A stretch of 64,000 nt of DNA. Origin: Mesorhizobium_G sp049840935 (lineage in GTDB: Bacteria; Pseudomonadota; Alphaproteobacteria; Rhizobiales; Rhizobiaceae). The stretch's first letter is position 1; every line of letters begins with the position of its first letter. Positions 1 through 8,127 of the stretch are shown here, one piece after another. The position numbers were made by a program, and so were the translations under genes. The notes below the pieces were generated by a model that saw only the letters and a list, made by a program, of their open reading frames with translations, did not search any database and had not been told where the DNA came from. Location: contig JASGJA010000010.1 in assembly GCA_049840935.1 (NCBI GenBank), positions 124,001-188,000 on the forward strand, given 5' to 3'.

Positions 1-269
1 GGCATGTGCAATTGCCATACCTACTGCCGGGACTGACGGCGGTTATGATTCTGCGCTCGGCTGATGTGCTCAAGCTTTTCGACATGGTGTTTGTCATGAC
101 GCGTGGTGGACCTGGCTCGGCCACTGATCTCGTGTCGGTCTATATCCAGCGTGTCGGTTTCCGTGTCTTCGACCTTGGAACCGCCTCGGCCCAAGCCATC
201 CTGTTGCTGATCCTGACCATCCTCATCAGCCGTCTCTACATTCGCCTGATCTATCGGGAGGTAAACTGA
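1..269 (+). CDS. Sugar/polyol ABC transporter permease, C-terminal part
   Basis: This is the last ~88 residues of a MalF-type inner-membrane permease; the rest lies before the window. The visible part has the family's C-terminal layout: an LPGL segment after the EAA loop, the DMVFVMTRGGPG stretch, and a final hydrophobic helix (LLLILTILI) ending in a short basic tail. It should pair with the next permease to form the channel of a carbohydrate importer. Its stop overlaps the next start by one base, so the two are translationally coupled. The solute-binding protein is probably upstream, outside the window. The substrate is inferred from neighbours to be a polyol or pentose. Confidence 0.85.
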   Translation, partial: HVQLPYLLPGLTAVMILRSADVLKLFDMVFVMTRGGPGSATDLVSVYIQRVGFRVFDLGTASAQAILLLILTILISRLYIRLIYREVN

Positions 270-1087
270 TGCGTCCTTCCTCCAGCAACATCCTGCACGC
301 ACTTGGCTTGTGCGCGGTCATCGTCTTTTCGATGTTTCCATTCTACTGGATGGTGACGGCGAGCTTCAAAACCCAGACGGACATTCTGGCGTCGCCGCCG
401 CTCTGGTTCTTCATGCCAACATTGGAAAACTATCAGGCAATCTTTGTCGATTCCAAAGTCATCGGCGCGGTTGGCAATTCACTGATCGTCGCGACTTGCA
501 CCACCGCTCTTGCCGTTCTGCTCGGCGCGCCAGCAGCCTATGCGCTCGCGCGCTTCGAGTTTCGTGGCAAGGGTGATCTGTGGTTCTGGTTCATCTCAAA
601 CCGAATGATAAGCCCCATCGTGCTGGCGCTGCCGGTCTATATTCTCGCCATGCAGGCGCGGTTGCTGGACACGCATCTGGTGCTGATCCTCATTTATCTC
701 ACCTTCAATCTGCCGATTGTGGTGTGGATTTGCACCGATCAATTCAAGTCGATACCGCCCGATCTGGAACAGGCGGCGCGTTTGGATGGCGCGGATCAGT
801 TCACAATCTTCCGCAAGATCTATCTGCCGCTCGGCGCGCCGGGAATTGCTGTCTCGGCAATTTTCTCCTTCATCTTTTCGTGGAACGAGTTGCTTTACGC
901 TCTGGTGCTGACCCGCAAGAATGTTCAGACCGCGCCTGTCGTCGCCACCAGTTTCATGTCGGGCTACGAACTGCCGTGGGGCAAGATCATGGCGACCGGC
1001 ACGGTGATCGTGCTGCCTGTCACCATCTTCGCGCTTATCGTGTCGCGGCACATGGTGCGCGGCCTGACTATGGGCGCAACGAAATGA
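269..1087 (+). CDS. Sugar/polyol ABC transporter permease (MalG type)
   Basis: A 272-residue inner-membrane permease of the MalG family, with about six predicted helices. The first is near residues 10-30 (GLCAVIVFSMFPFYWMVTAS). The cytoplasmic EAA loop that contacts the ATPase is clear near residues 165-190 (EQAARLDGADQFTIFRKIYLP). Length is usual for the family. It overlaps the upstream permease by one base and the downstream isomerase by four (ATGA), so it sits mid-operon. With the ATPase at 2988-4067 it would form a complete importer apart from the binding protein. The substrate cannot be read from the permease itself. Confidence 0.9.
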   Translation: MRPSSSNILHALGLCAVIVFSMFPFYWMVTASFKTQTDILASPPLWFFMPTLENYQAIFVDSKVIGAVGNSLIVATCTTALAVLLGAPAAYALARFEFRGKGDLWFWFISNRMISPIVLALPVYILAMQARLLDTHLVLILIYLTFNLPIVVWICTDQFKSIPPDLEQAARLDGADQFTIFRKIYLPLGAPGIAVSAIFSFIFSWNELLYALVLTRKNVQTAPVVATSFMSGYELPWGKIMATGTVIVLPVTIFALIVSRHMVRGLTMGATK

Positions 1088-1992
1088 GTGGCACCGCCAT
1101 ACCGCTCGGGATCAATCTGTCCTTCTGCGTAAAGCGCTGGGTGACGGTCGATTTGTGGGCGCCCATCGTTCGCGATCAGTTCGGGCTGAGCCTTGTGCAG
1201 CTTTCCTATGATCTGGTCGATCCGATGTGGCCCACTGCGCTGCTGGACCGCCACGCTGCTACCATCAGGCGACAGGCTGCGGCGCACGACATTACCATTC
1301 ACAGCGCCTTTATCGGCCTTGCTCACTATACATACAGCCAGCTTCTGCATCCCGATCCGGATGTTCGTGCCTACGCAGAAGATTGGCTTGGCCGTGCCTA
1401 CGCGTTCGCCGCACAAGCTGGAATCACGCGGGTCGGCGGACCGCTCGGCGCAATCGCGTCTCACATCGATGGTGAGGAATCGGAAGCAATTCCCGACGAA
1501 GACTATGAGGACCTTATCTCGCGCATGTTGCGGCTTGCTGAGCGTGCGAAAGCGGAAGGCTTGGAGGAGCTATACGTCGAGCCGACGCCTATGCGCCGCG
1601 AATGGCCGTGGACTGTTCAGCAAGCCCGCCGCATGGTCAAAGATGTAAAGGGTAGCGCGGTTCCCTGGAGCTATTGCGTTGATTGGGGTCACGGCACATT
1701 CGCGCCGCTTTATGGCGCTCAAGCCATTGACATGGAGCCTTGGCTGACGGGCCTCTCGGATTGCATCACCGCGATCCATATCCAGCAGACTGATTTCCAG
1801 TTCGACCGGCATTGGGATTTCACCGAAAAAGGCAGGGTGGATGCTTCTGACGCCGCTGCGTTGCAGCGCAAGGCGGGGCTGGGCCATGTGCCGACATTTC
1901 TCGAAGTTTTCTATCCATTCGAGCGTGATGACCGTTCCATTCTTCAGGCGCTTCGTGCAACGACAGCGCTCCTGAAAAAGAGCTACGCCTGA
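1084..1992 (+). CDS. TIM-barrel sugar-phosphate isomerase/epimerase, EryC-like
   Basis: A 302-residue xylose-isomerase-like TIM-barrel protein. The ATG at 1084 overlaps the permease stop (ATGA); a longer reading of the frame into the permease is a shadow. The N-terminus (GINLSFCVKRW) and the spaced acidic and histidine residues (YVEPTPMRR, CVDWGHGT, HIQQTD, FLEVFYPF) match the metal-dependent sugar isomerase/epimerase superfamily. EryC of Brucella erythritol catabolism belongs to the same superfamily and also sits beside a SorC regulator, which suggests a tetrulose- or pentulose-phosphate substrate. That substrate is inferred from context, not shown by the sequence. Confidence 0.72.
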   Translation: MSGTAIPLGINLSFCVKRWVTVDLWAPIVRDQFGLSLVQLSYDLVDPMWPTALLDRHAATIRRQAAAHDITIHSAFIGLAHYTYSQLLHPDPDVRAYAEDWLGRAYAFAAQAGITRVGGPLGAIASHIDGEESEAIPDEDYEDLISRMLRLAERAKAEGLEELYVEPTPMRREWPWTVQQARRMVKDVKGSAVPWSYCVDWGHGTFAPLYGAQAIDMEPWLTGLSDCITAIHIQQTDFQFDRHWDFTEKGRVDASDAAALQRKAGLGHVPTFLEVFYPFERDDRSILQALRATTALLKKSYA

Positions 1993-1995
1993 CCA

Positions 1996-2991
1996 ATGGA
2001 TACGACCAACCGCGCCCCCGTCCAGACCACCTCTGCCGAAATTGAAGCGCAGCAGGTTCGCGCGCGCGTTGCTTGGCTCTACTTCGTGGGCGGCCTGACG
2101 CAGCAGGAAATTGCGGACCAGCTTGGCCTGACGCGGCTGCGCGTAAACAAGATACTCGGACAGGTCCGCTCTGACGGGTCGGTCGTCGTGGATATCCGCC
2201 TGCCGCTCGCCAATTGCGCTGAACTGGAGCAGCGTCTTAAAGACCGTTTCGGCCTGGCGGATGTGAGCGTCGTTCCGAGCCTCGAAAACGAGGCCGAGCA
2301 GCAGCGGGTCATCGGCGATGCCGGATGCCGTATGCTGGACCGCATACTCACCAACGGCATGGGCCTTGGTGTCGGTTGGGGCGAAACGCTTTCCGCCGGA
2401 TTGAAAAGCCTCACGCCGCGACCAATGAGCGATAGTTGGGTGACGTCGGTCATGGGCGGGCTGACGCGCGGCTCCGGTTCCAGCACGTTTGAAGTCGCAA
2501 CCGGCTATGCGCGCGCCATCTCCGCCGAATGCCATTACCTCACTGCGCCGCTGTATTTCCCAACCGCCGAGAGCCGGGAGGTTCTTTTGTCCCACCACGG
2601 CATTAAGGAAACCATGCGCCGCGCGCGCTCGGTGGATGTCGTGCTTTTGTCGTGCGGTGATATGTCGACGCGTTCGCTTCTCGTGCGCACACCGACCGTT
2701 CTGGAAAACCTTGAAGGTCTTAAAGCAGCGGGTGCAGTTGGCGACGTGCTTGGCATGTTCCTTGGACCGGATGGCGCGCCGGTCGATCATCCGTTGAACG
2801 AGCGCGTGCTTTCCCTCACGCCGACAGAGTTGAAGTCGGTTCCGCATTCCATTCTGGCATCGGGCGGCAAGCACAAGCTGCCCATCGTGCGGGCGATTCT
2901 CAACAAGGGATATGTGAAGCGGCTGGCCACCGACGAGAAATGCGCCGCCGCCATCCTCGAAACAAGTGGTGCGGGAGTTAAAGACGAATGA
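1996..2991 (+). CDS. SorC/DeoR-type sugar-binding transcriptional regulator
   Basis: A 331-residue SorC-family regulator. A helix-turn-helix lies near residues 27-55 (WLYFVGGLTQQEIADQLGLT), followed by the sugar-phosphate-binding domain (GVGWGETLSAGLKSL, VTSVMGGLTRGSG, LLSCGDM). Such proteins normally repress or activate the operon they lie in, using a phosphorylated sugar as effector. It starts three bases after the isomerase stop, and its own stop overlaps the ABC ATPase start by four bases, so it is part of the transport operon. The arrangement resembles eryD in Brucella. The operator is probably upstream of the window. Confidence 0.85.
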   Translation: MDTTNRAPVQTTSAEIEAQQVRARVAWLYFVGGLTQQEIADQLGLTRLRVNKILGQVRSDGSVVVDIRLPLANCAELEQRLKDRFGLADVSVVPSLENEAEQQRVIGDAGCRMLDRILTNGMGLGVGWGETLSAGLKSLTPRPMSDSWVTSVMGGLTRGSGSSTFEVATGYARAISAECHYLTAPLYFPTAESREVLLSHHGIKETMRRARSVDVVLLSCGDMSTRSLLVRTPTVLENLEGLKAAGAVGDVLGMFLGPDGAPVDHPLNERVLSLTPTELKSVPHSILASGGKHKLPIVRAILNKGYVKRLATDEKCAAAILETSGAGVKDE

Positions 2992-4067
2992 GCTTCTTGA
3001 AACTGGAAGGCATCAAGAAAGCCTTTGGCGATATCGAAGTCATAAAGGGCGTCAGCTTTGCTGCCGAAAAGGGAGAGTTTGTCGTGTTCGTCGGTCCTTC
3101 CGGCTGCGGCAAGTCCACCTTGCTGCGCATGATTGCGGGGCTGGAAGACGTCAGCGAAGGCAAGCTTTCAATCGAAAACCGCGACGTAACCTATGAGGAA
3201 CCCGCCAAGCGTGAAGTCTCGATGGTGTTCCAGTCTTATGCGCTCTATCCGCACATGAGCGTGTTCGAGAACATGGCCTTCGGCCTGCGCATGAACAAGC
3301 AGCCGGAAGACCAGATCAAGGCGCGCGTGTTGGAAGCGGCGCGCATTCTCCAGATCGAGCCGCTTCTGGAACGCAAGCCGCGCGCGCTATCCGGCGGTCA
3401 GCGTCAGCGCGTCGCCATTGGCCGCTCCATCGTGCGCAATCCCAAAATATTCCTGTTTGACGAACCCTTGTCGAATCTCGACGCGGAGCTGCGCACGCAA
3501 ATGCGTGTCGAGATCGCCAAGCTTCACCGCAATCTCGGCGCGACGATGGTCTATGTTACCCACGATCAGGTGGAGGCCATGACGTTGGCGGACCGCATCG
3601 TGGTGCTGCGGGCTGGCCTTGTGGAGCAGATTGGCACGCCAACCGAGCTATACGATCACCCCGCAAACACCTTCGTCGCGGGCTTCATTGGTTCGCCCAA
3701 GATGAATTTTCTGAACGCCAAGGCGGAATCCGACGGCAAAGTGCTCAAGCTGGCGCATCCGGCGTTTACCGGCGGTGGCCTGTCTTTGCCCACACCCAAG
3801 GCGTCAAAGGTCAAAAATGGCGATACGGTTACGGTTGGCCTTCGCCCGGAACATCTGACGCTTTCCTCGTCTAATCCGTTGCTCTCGCTTACGCTCGATC
3901 TTCAGGAAAATCTCGGCGGTGCGACGCAGATCTATGCCCGAAGCGGCGGCGAAACCATCATCATGGTCACGCCGGGCAGACCCGAAATTGCCGTCGGCGA
4001 AACCGTCGCTGCGGGCATCGACCATCGCAATATCTATCTCTTCGACGCTTCCGGCCTCGCTCTTTAG
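2988..4067 (+). CDS. ABC transporter ATP-binding protein, MalK/UgpC type
   Basis: A 359-residue ATPase for a carbohydrate importer. It has Walker A GPSGCGKST near residue 37, signature LSGGQRQR, Walker B FLFDEPLSNLD, the H-loop in YVTHDQ, and a C-terminal TOBE/OB domain (residues ~240-355) containing GLRPEHL, typical of MalK/UgpC/MsmK proteins. It should dimerise beneath the two permeases at 1-1087. It overlaps the regulator gene by four bases. The signature does not reveal the substrate; the dehydrogenases downstream suggest a polyol. Confidence 0.93.
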   Translation: MSFLKLEGIKKAFGDIEVIKGVSFAAEKGEFVVFVGPSGCGKSTLLRMIAGLEDVSEGKLSIENRDVTYEEPAKREVSMVFQSYALYPHMSVFENMAFGLRMNKQPEDQIKARVLEAARILQIEPLLERKPRALSGGQRQRVAIGRSIVRNPKIFLFDEPLSNLDAELRTQMRVEIAKLHRNLGATMVYVTHDQVEAMTLADRIVVLRAGLVEQIGTPTELYDHPANTFVAGFIGSPKMNFLNAKAESDGKVLKLAHPAFTGGGLSLPTPKASKVKNGDTVTVGLRPEHLTLSSSNPLLSLTLDLQENLGGATQIYARSGGETIIMVTPGRPEIAVGETVAAGIDHRNIYLFDASGLAL

Positions 4068-4087
4068 CCGGAGAACAGGATACGGAC

Positions 4088-5125
4088 ATGCTTGCCCTCG
4101 TACTCGAACGCAAAGGCGAACTTTCGTTACGCGAAATCGACCTTCCCACTAATGTTGGCCCCGATGACGTGAAGGTTGCGATCCACACGGTCGGCGTGTG
4201 CGGCAGCGACGTGCATTATTACACGCATGGCGCCATCGGCCCATTTGTTGTGCGGGAGCCGATGGTGCTTGGTCACGAAGCGGCGGGCACGATTGTCGAA
4301 GTTGGCAGCAACGTGAAAAACCTGAAAGTGGGTGATCGCGTCTGCATGGAACCCGGCGTGCCTAACCTTTCGTCACGTGCAACCAAGCTCGGCATCTACA
4401 ATGTCGATCCCGATGTGCAGTTCTGGGCAACGCCGCCCATTCACGGCGTGCTAACGCCGGAAGTCGTGCATCCTGCTGCCTTCACCTTCAAGCTTCCCGA
4501 TAATGTAAGCTTTGCCGAAGGTGCGATGGTTGAGCCGTTCGCGGTCGGTCTGCAAGCCGCGACCCGCGCGCGTATCACACCGGGCGACGTTGCGGTGGTT
4601 ATCGGCTGCGGTCCCATCGGCATCATGACTGCGCTGGCCGCGCTCGCGGGCGGTTGCTCGCGCGTATTCATATCTGATCTCAGCGCGCCCAAGCTCGAAA
4701 TAGCCGCGCAATATTCTGGCATCGTGCCAGTCAACATCACCAAGCAATCGCTCGCCGATGTTCTCGCCGAAGCCACAGAAAGCTGGGGTGCGGATGTCGT
4801 GTTCGAGGCAAGCGGTAGCCCGCGCGCCTATCAGGGCATCTTCGATCTTGTGCGTCCCGGCGGCGCGCTGGTGCTGGTCGGCCTGCCTGTCGAGCAAACC
4901 AACTTCGACGTACCAGCAGCAATCGTGAAGGAAGCGCGTATCGAAACCGTCTTCCGCTATGCCAATAATTTCGACCGTGCAGTGAATCTCATCGCCTCCG
5001 GCAAAGTCGATCTCAAGCCGCTCATCACGGACACGTTCGACTTCAAGGACAGCATTGCCGCCTTTGACCGCGCGGCCAAAGGCCTGCCGCAAGATGTAAA
5101 GCTGCAAATTCGTCTGGCGTCCTGA
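4088..5125 (+). CDS. Zinc-dependent polyol dehydrogenase (xylitol/sorbitol type)
   Basis: A 345-residue medium-chain dehydrogenase. Catalytic zinc ligands are visible as Cys in VCGSDVHYY, His-Glu in LGHEAAG and Glu in MVEPFAVG. The Rossmann motif is VVIGCGPIGIM. The four cysteines of the structural zinc lobe are absent: the region reads EPGVPNLSSRATKLGIYNVDP, as in D-xylulose reductase (xylitol dehydrogenase) relatives. It would oxidise a polyol to a ketose with NAD in the cytoplasm. It follows the ATPase by 20 bases with a purine-rich ribosome site. Xylitol, sorbitol or ribitol are all possible. Confidence 0.85.
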   Translation: MLALVLERKGELSLREIDLPTNVGPDDVKVAIHTVGVCGSDVHYYTHGAIGPFVVREPMVLGHEAAGTIVEVGSNVKNLKVGDRVCMEPGVPNLSSRATKLGIYNVDPDVQFWATPPIHGVLTPEVVHPAAFTFKLPDNVSFAEGAMVEPFAVGLQAATRARITPGDVAVVIGCGPIGIMTALAALAGGCSRVFISDLSAPKLEIAAQYSGIVPVNITKQSLADVLAEATESWGADVVFEASGSPRAYQGIFDLVRPGGALVLVGLPVEQTNFDVPAAIVKEARIETVFRYANNFDRAVNLIASGKVDLKPLITDTFDFKDSIAAFDRAAKGLPQDVKLQIRLAS

Positions 5126-5136
5126 GGAGCAAAGCG

Positions 5137-5865
5137 ATGGCCGATTTGATGAAGGGCAAGGTTGCGGCAATTACCGGCGCGGCATCCGGCATTGGTCTGG
5201 AGTGCGCGCGCACTTTGGCCGCCGAAGGCGCAACGGTGGTGCTGGTAGATCGCGCGCAAGACAGGCTTGAGAAAGCATGTGCCTCCATCGGCACACGTGC
5301 GCTGCCGCTGGCCGTCGATCTGCTCAATCCGGCAGAGGTTTCGGGCATGCTGCCGCAAATCCTGAAACTTGCGGGCGGGCTGGATATATTTCACGCCAAT
5401 GCCGGAGCCTATATTGGCGGTCAGATTGCGGAAGGTGATCCCGACGCGTGGGATCGCATGTTGAACCTCAACATCAACGCTGCTTTCCGCTCTGTGCATG
5501 CCGTGCTGCCGCATATGATTGCACAAGGTTCTGGCGATATCCTGTTCACCAGTTCAATCGCGGGTGTTGTGCCTGTTGTGTGGGAGCCGATTTACACCGC
5601 CTCCAAATTCGCGGTTCAGGCATTCGTGCATTCCACGCGCCGGCAAGTCGCTCAGCACGGCGTGCGCGTCGGTGCGGTTCTCCCCGGCCCTGTCGTCACC
5701 GCGTTGCTCGATGATTGGCCAAAAGCCAAGATGGAAGAAGCGCTTGCCAATGGCAGCCTGATGCAGCCGAAGGAAGTCGCGGACGCGGTGCTCTTCATGC
5801 TGTCGCGCCCACGAAACGTCACCATCCGCGACCTTGTTATTTTGCCCAATAGCGTTGATCTTTAG
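5137..5865 (+). CDS. Short-chain dehydrogenase, polyol (ribitol-type) dehydrogenase candidate
   Basis: A 242-residue SDR-family oxidoreductase. The cofactor motif TGAASGIG is near residue 14, NAG appears in HANAGAY, the catalytic Ser is in FTSSIAG, and the YTASK Tyr-Lys pair follows about 13 residues later. It begins 11 bases after the zinc dehydrogenase and closes the polyol operon. A second dehydrogenase would fit oxidation of another polyol or of a second carbon. The ribitol assignment is a guess from operon context; the fold and chemistry are secure. Confidence 0.82.
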   Translation: MADLMKGKVAAITGAASGIGLECARTLAAEGATVVLVDRAQDRLEKACASIGTRALPLAVDLLNPAEVSGMLPQILKLAGGLDIFHANAGAYIGGQIAEGDPDAWDRMLNLNINAAFRSVHAVLPHMIAQGSGDILFTSSIAGVVPVVWEPIYTASKFAVQAFVHSTRRQVAQHGVRVGAVLPGPVVTALLDDWPKAKMEEALANGSLMQPKEVADAVLFMLSRPRNVTIRDLVILPNSVDL

Positions 5866-5870
5866 GAGCT

Positions 5871-6259
5871 ATGACAACATTCGACACTTTCTTCGACGAA
5901 AAGATTGCTCAACTTGGCGATTGGCGCGGCACAACGCTCGCGCAGATCAGGACGATCATTAAGCAGGCCGATCCCGCATGTGGTCGAAGAGGTGAAATGG
6001 CGTGGTGTGCCGGTCTGGTCTCTATGACGGCATCATTTGCACCGGCGAGACTTACAAGAGCACAGTCAAGATGACCTTCGCCAAGGGCGCGGCTTTGGAC
6101 GATCCGTCGAAGCTGTTCAATTCGAGCCTTGAGGGCAATGTTCGTCGAGCCATCGACTTTCGCGAAGGCGAAAAAATTGATGAGGCTGCACTCAAGCGCC
6201 TCATCAAAGCCGCCATCGCGTTGAACCAAGCCACCAAGGCCGCAACGAAGCGTCGCTAA
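5871..6259 (+). pseudogene. DUF1801 family protein, broken by two single-base insertions
   Basis: The N-terminal half is read from 5871 (TTFDTFFDEKIAQLGDW) and the C-terminal half in a frame shifted by +2 (DGIICTGETYKSTVKMTF ... RRAIDFREGEKIDE). Removing one C near 5977 and one C near 6022 joins them through the family's conserved VKWRGVPVWS-DGIICTGETYKS region into a 128-residue protein. DUF1801 proteins are small and of unknown function. The gene follows the SDR by five bases and may end the polyol operon. It overlaps the convergent hydrolase gene by four bases. I suspect sequencing error rather than decay. Confidence 0.75.
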
Positions 6260-7308
6260 TCCTCCAGCGCGCCCGGACGATGCGTTGCGCTTGGGCGACT
6301 TCCAACCAACTTGAGCAGATCATCGCCGGAATAGGCTGCGCGTCGGTTGCGCCGCGTCAGGATCAATCCCGCCTGCGGCGCAAGCACGTCCAGCCGCCCG
6401 TCAACTTCTCCCGGCGAATGCACGATTGTCACGAGCCTTTGCCCTTCTTCAACGCGATCACCGGGTTTAACGTGATAGAGCAACGCGCCAGCGCATGGCG
6501 CACGCACCATTTCAACATTCTCGATCGGTGAGGCAACTCCCCGAAACGGCTTGGCCGGTGCTATTGCGCTATCCTCGATGACACCGCGCATGACAAGAAC
6601 CCTGTAAAGCCCCTCGGCGTCATGCTGCGCAAGCGCCGCATCGACGTCTGCCAACCCTCGATATTCAACCGTCGAAACCACGCGCCGCGCAAAACGCGCC
6701 CGCTCAGCCGGCGCACCAAGATAGGGATCGATGGACGCCTGATCGAAAGCTGCGCCGCAATCTCCGTCCCACAAAATCACGGCATCCATATTCATCGCGG
6801 CGGCGCAATCCTGCATGAATGGCCAAAGCACGGTCGGCACGTAAAGATATGCCAGACTTTCATCGTCACAGTGCAAATCCAGCACAATGTCGTGGCCCAT
6901 CGAAAGCGCCACGAGCCGCGCTTTCAGGCGCTGATCGGCAGTGGATTGATCGAGCAGATATTCCGGATTGTCATCGGGCGAAGACAAAAGCGGAAAATCG
7001 CGATTGAAGTTCGTCTGGGTTCCGAAATGGAAACGCCCCATCAGTTCGCCTGCAGCATACTGCGCGCGGCCGATTGGATTGGCCGAAGGAACGACGGTGA
7101 TTTTGCCTCGAATGCGACCTTCCTGCTCGGCCTTGCGCAGCATCGGCATAAGCGCATCGATGGCGACAACGCCTGGCAGTTCGCCTCCATGCAGGGCAGC
7201 CTGAAGATATGCCGAAGGCGCATTGCCCTTGCCTTCGAAAATATAGACGGGAAAGGCATATGAAATGCCCTGAGTGTCACCAGCTATCTGCTCAACCGTT
7301 TTGCGCAT
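6256..7308 (-). CDS. Succinylglutamate desuccinylase/aspartoacylase-family hydrolase
   Basis: A 350-residue zinc hydrolase of the AstE/AspA (M14-like) family. Zinc ligands are visible in HGGELPG (His, Glu) and later in LDLHCDDE (His). The core ends near residue 265 and is followed by a biotinyl/lipoyl-like beta domain (VRAPCAGALLYHVKPGDRV). I chose the ATG at 7308, preceded by ACAAGG, over an upstream in-frame start that would overlap hmuV. It lies 31 bases after hmuV on the same strand and is probably co-transcribed with it. Relatives deacylate amino acids or small amides; the substrate here is unknown. Confidence 0.8.
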   Translation of the reverse strand: MRKTVEQIAGDTQGISYAFPVYIFEGKGNAPSAYLQAALHGGELPGVVAIDALMPMLRKAEQEGRIRGKITVVPSANPIGRAQYAAGELMGRFHFGTQTNFNRDFPLLSSPDDNPEYLLDQSTADQRLKARLVALSMGHDIVLDLHCDDESLAYLYVPTVLWPFMQDCAAAMNMDAVILWDGDCGAAFDQASIDPYLGAPAERARFARRVVSTVEYRGLADVDAALAQHDAEGLYRVLVMRGVIEDSAIAPAKPFRGVASPIENVEMVRAPCAGALLYHVKPGDRVEEGQRLVTIVHSPGEVDGRLDVLAPQAGLILTRRNRRAAYSGDDLLKLVGSRPSATHRPGALED

Positions 7309-7339
7309 TCCAACCTTGTCGGATGATTGCGCTCGGCGC

Positions 7340-8125
7340 TCAAGGAGAAAATGATTGTGGCAGGATGAAAGGCGCTTTGCCGGGCGGAGTTTTCCCAACG
7401 CTCAAGCGGCACTCGAAGGCGGCAGCAATCACATCGTCGCGGATAACCTGTTCCGGCGTTCCCGCAGCAACCATATGCCCGCGCGCCAACACGATGATGC
7501 GATCTGCATACATCGCTGCAAGGTTCAGATCGTGCAGTATGGCAACCACGCCACCACCGCGCTCAACATAGTCGCGCGCTGTTTGCATGATTGCCAACTG
7601 GTGCTTGATATCGAGGCTGGAAACAGGCTCATCGAGAAACAGATAGCGCGGCTGGCCGTCCAGCACTGGCTCCCAAACCTGACATAACACCCGCGCAAGC
7701 TGCACCCGCTGCTGTTCGCCGCCGGATAATTCCTGATAAAATCGTCCTGCAAACCCATGCAGATCGACGGCGGCCAGCGCTCGCTCTACCAGATCATTGA
7801 CACGGGATGCGCCGCTGCGGCCCGAAAGAATCCCCAGATTGACGATTTCGCGCACTGTGAATGGAAACGATAGCGTAGTCGCTTGCGGTAATACCGCTCG
7901 CCTCAGCGCCTGATCGAGCGAGCGCGTGGCCGACACTTCATGGCCGTTGATGCTCACCGAGCCGCCATAAGCGCTTTCGCCGGACATGGCCTTCATCAGC
8001 GTCGTTTTGCCGGAACCGTTCGGCCCAACGATCACAGTGATTTCGCCCGGCTTCGCTTCGAAGCCGATGCCCCGGATGATGGTCTTGCTGCCGATTGCGA
8101 CTGATACGTTTTCGAGCTTGATCAT
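7340..8125 (-). CDS. hmuV: Haemin ABC transporter ATP-binding protein HmuV
   Basis: A 261-residue ATPase of the FecE/BtuD/HmuV family. Walker A is VGPNGSGKTT near residue 32, signature ELSGGEQQRV, Walker B YLFLDEPVSSLD, and H-loop AILHDLNLA. The start is set at the ATG at 8125, two bases after the hmuU stop, giving the usual family N-terminus (IKLENVSVAIGSKT). It powers haem import across the inner membrane with HmuU and the periplasmic HmuT. It is the fourth gene of the leftward hmuSTUV operon and is expected to be iron-repressed through the operator at 11238-11252. Confidence 0.93.
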   Translation of the reverse strand: MIKLENVSVAIGSKTIIRGIGFEAKPGEITVIVGPNGSGKTTLMKAMSGESAYGGSVSINGHEVSATRSLDQALRRAVLPQATTLSFPFTVREIVNLGILSGRSGASRVNDLVERALAAVDLHGFAGRFYQELSGGEQQRVQLARVLCQVWEPVLDGQPRYLFLDEPVSSLDIKHQLAIMQTARDYVERGGGVVAILHDLNLAAMYADRIIVLARGHMVAAGTPEQVIRDDVIAAAFECRLSVGKTPPGKAPFILPQSFSP

Positions 8126-8127
8126 GG

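Noticed and set aside
580..1083. Long N-terminal extension of the TIM-barrel isomerase
   Set aside because: The extra 168 residues overlap the permease in another frame and have no homology; the ATG at 1084 fits the family start.
1570..2874. 434-codon open frame opposite the isomerase and SorC regulator
   Set aside because: Antisense to real genes with strong domain evidence and no ribosome site of note.
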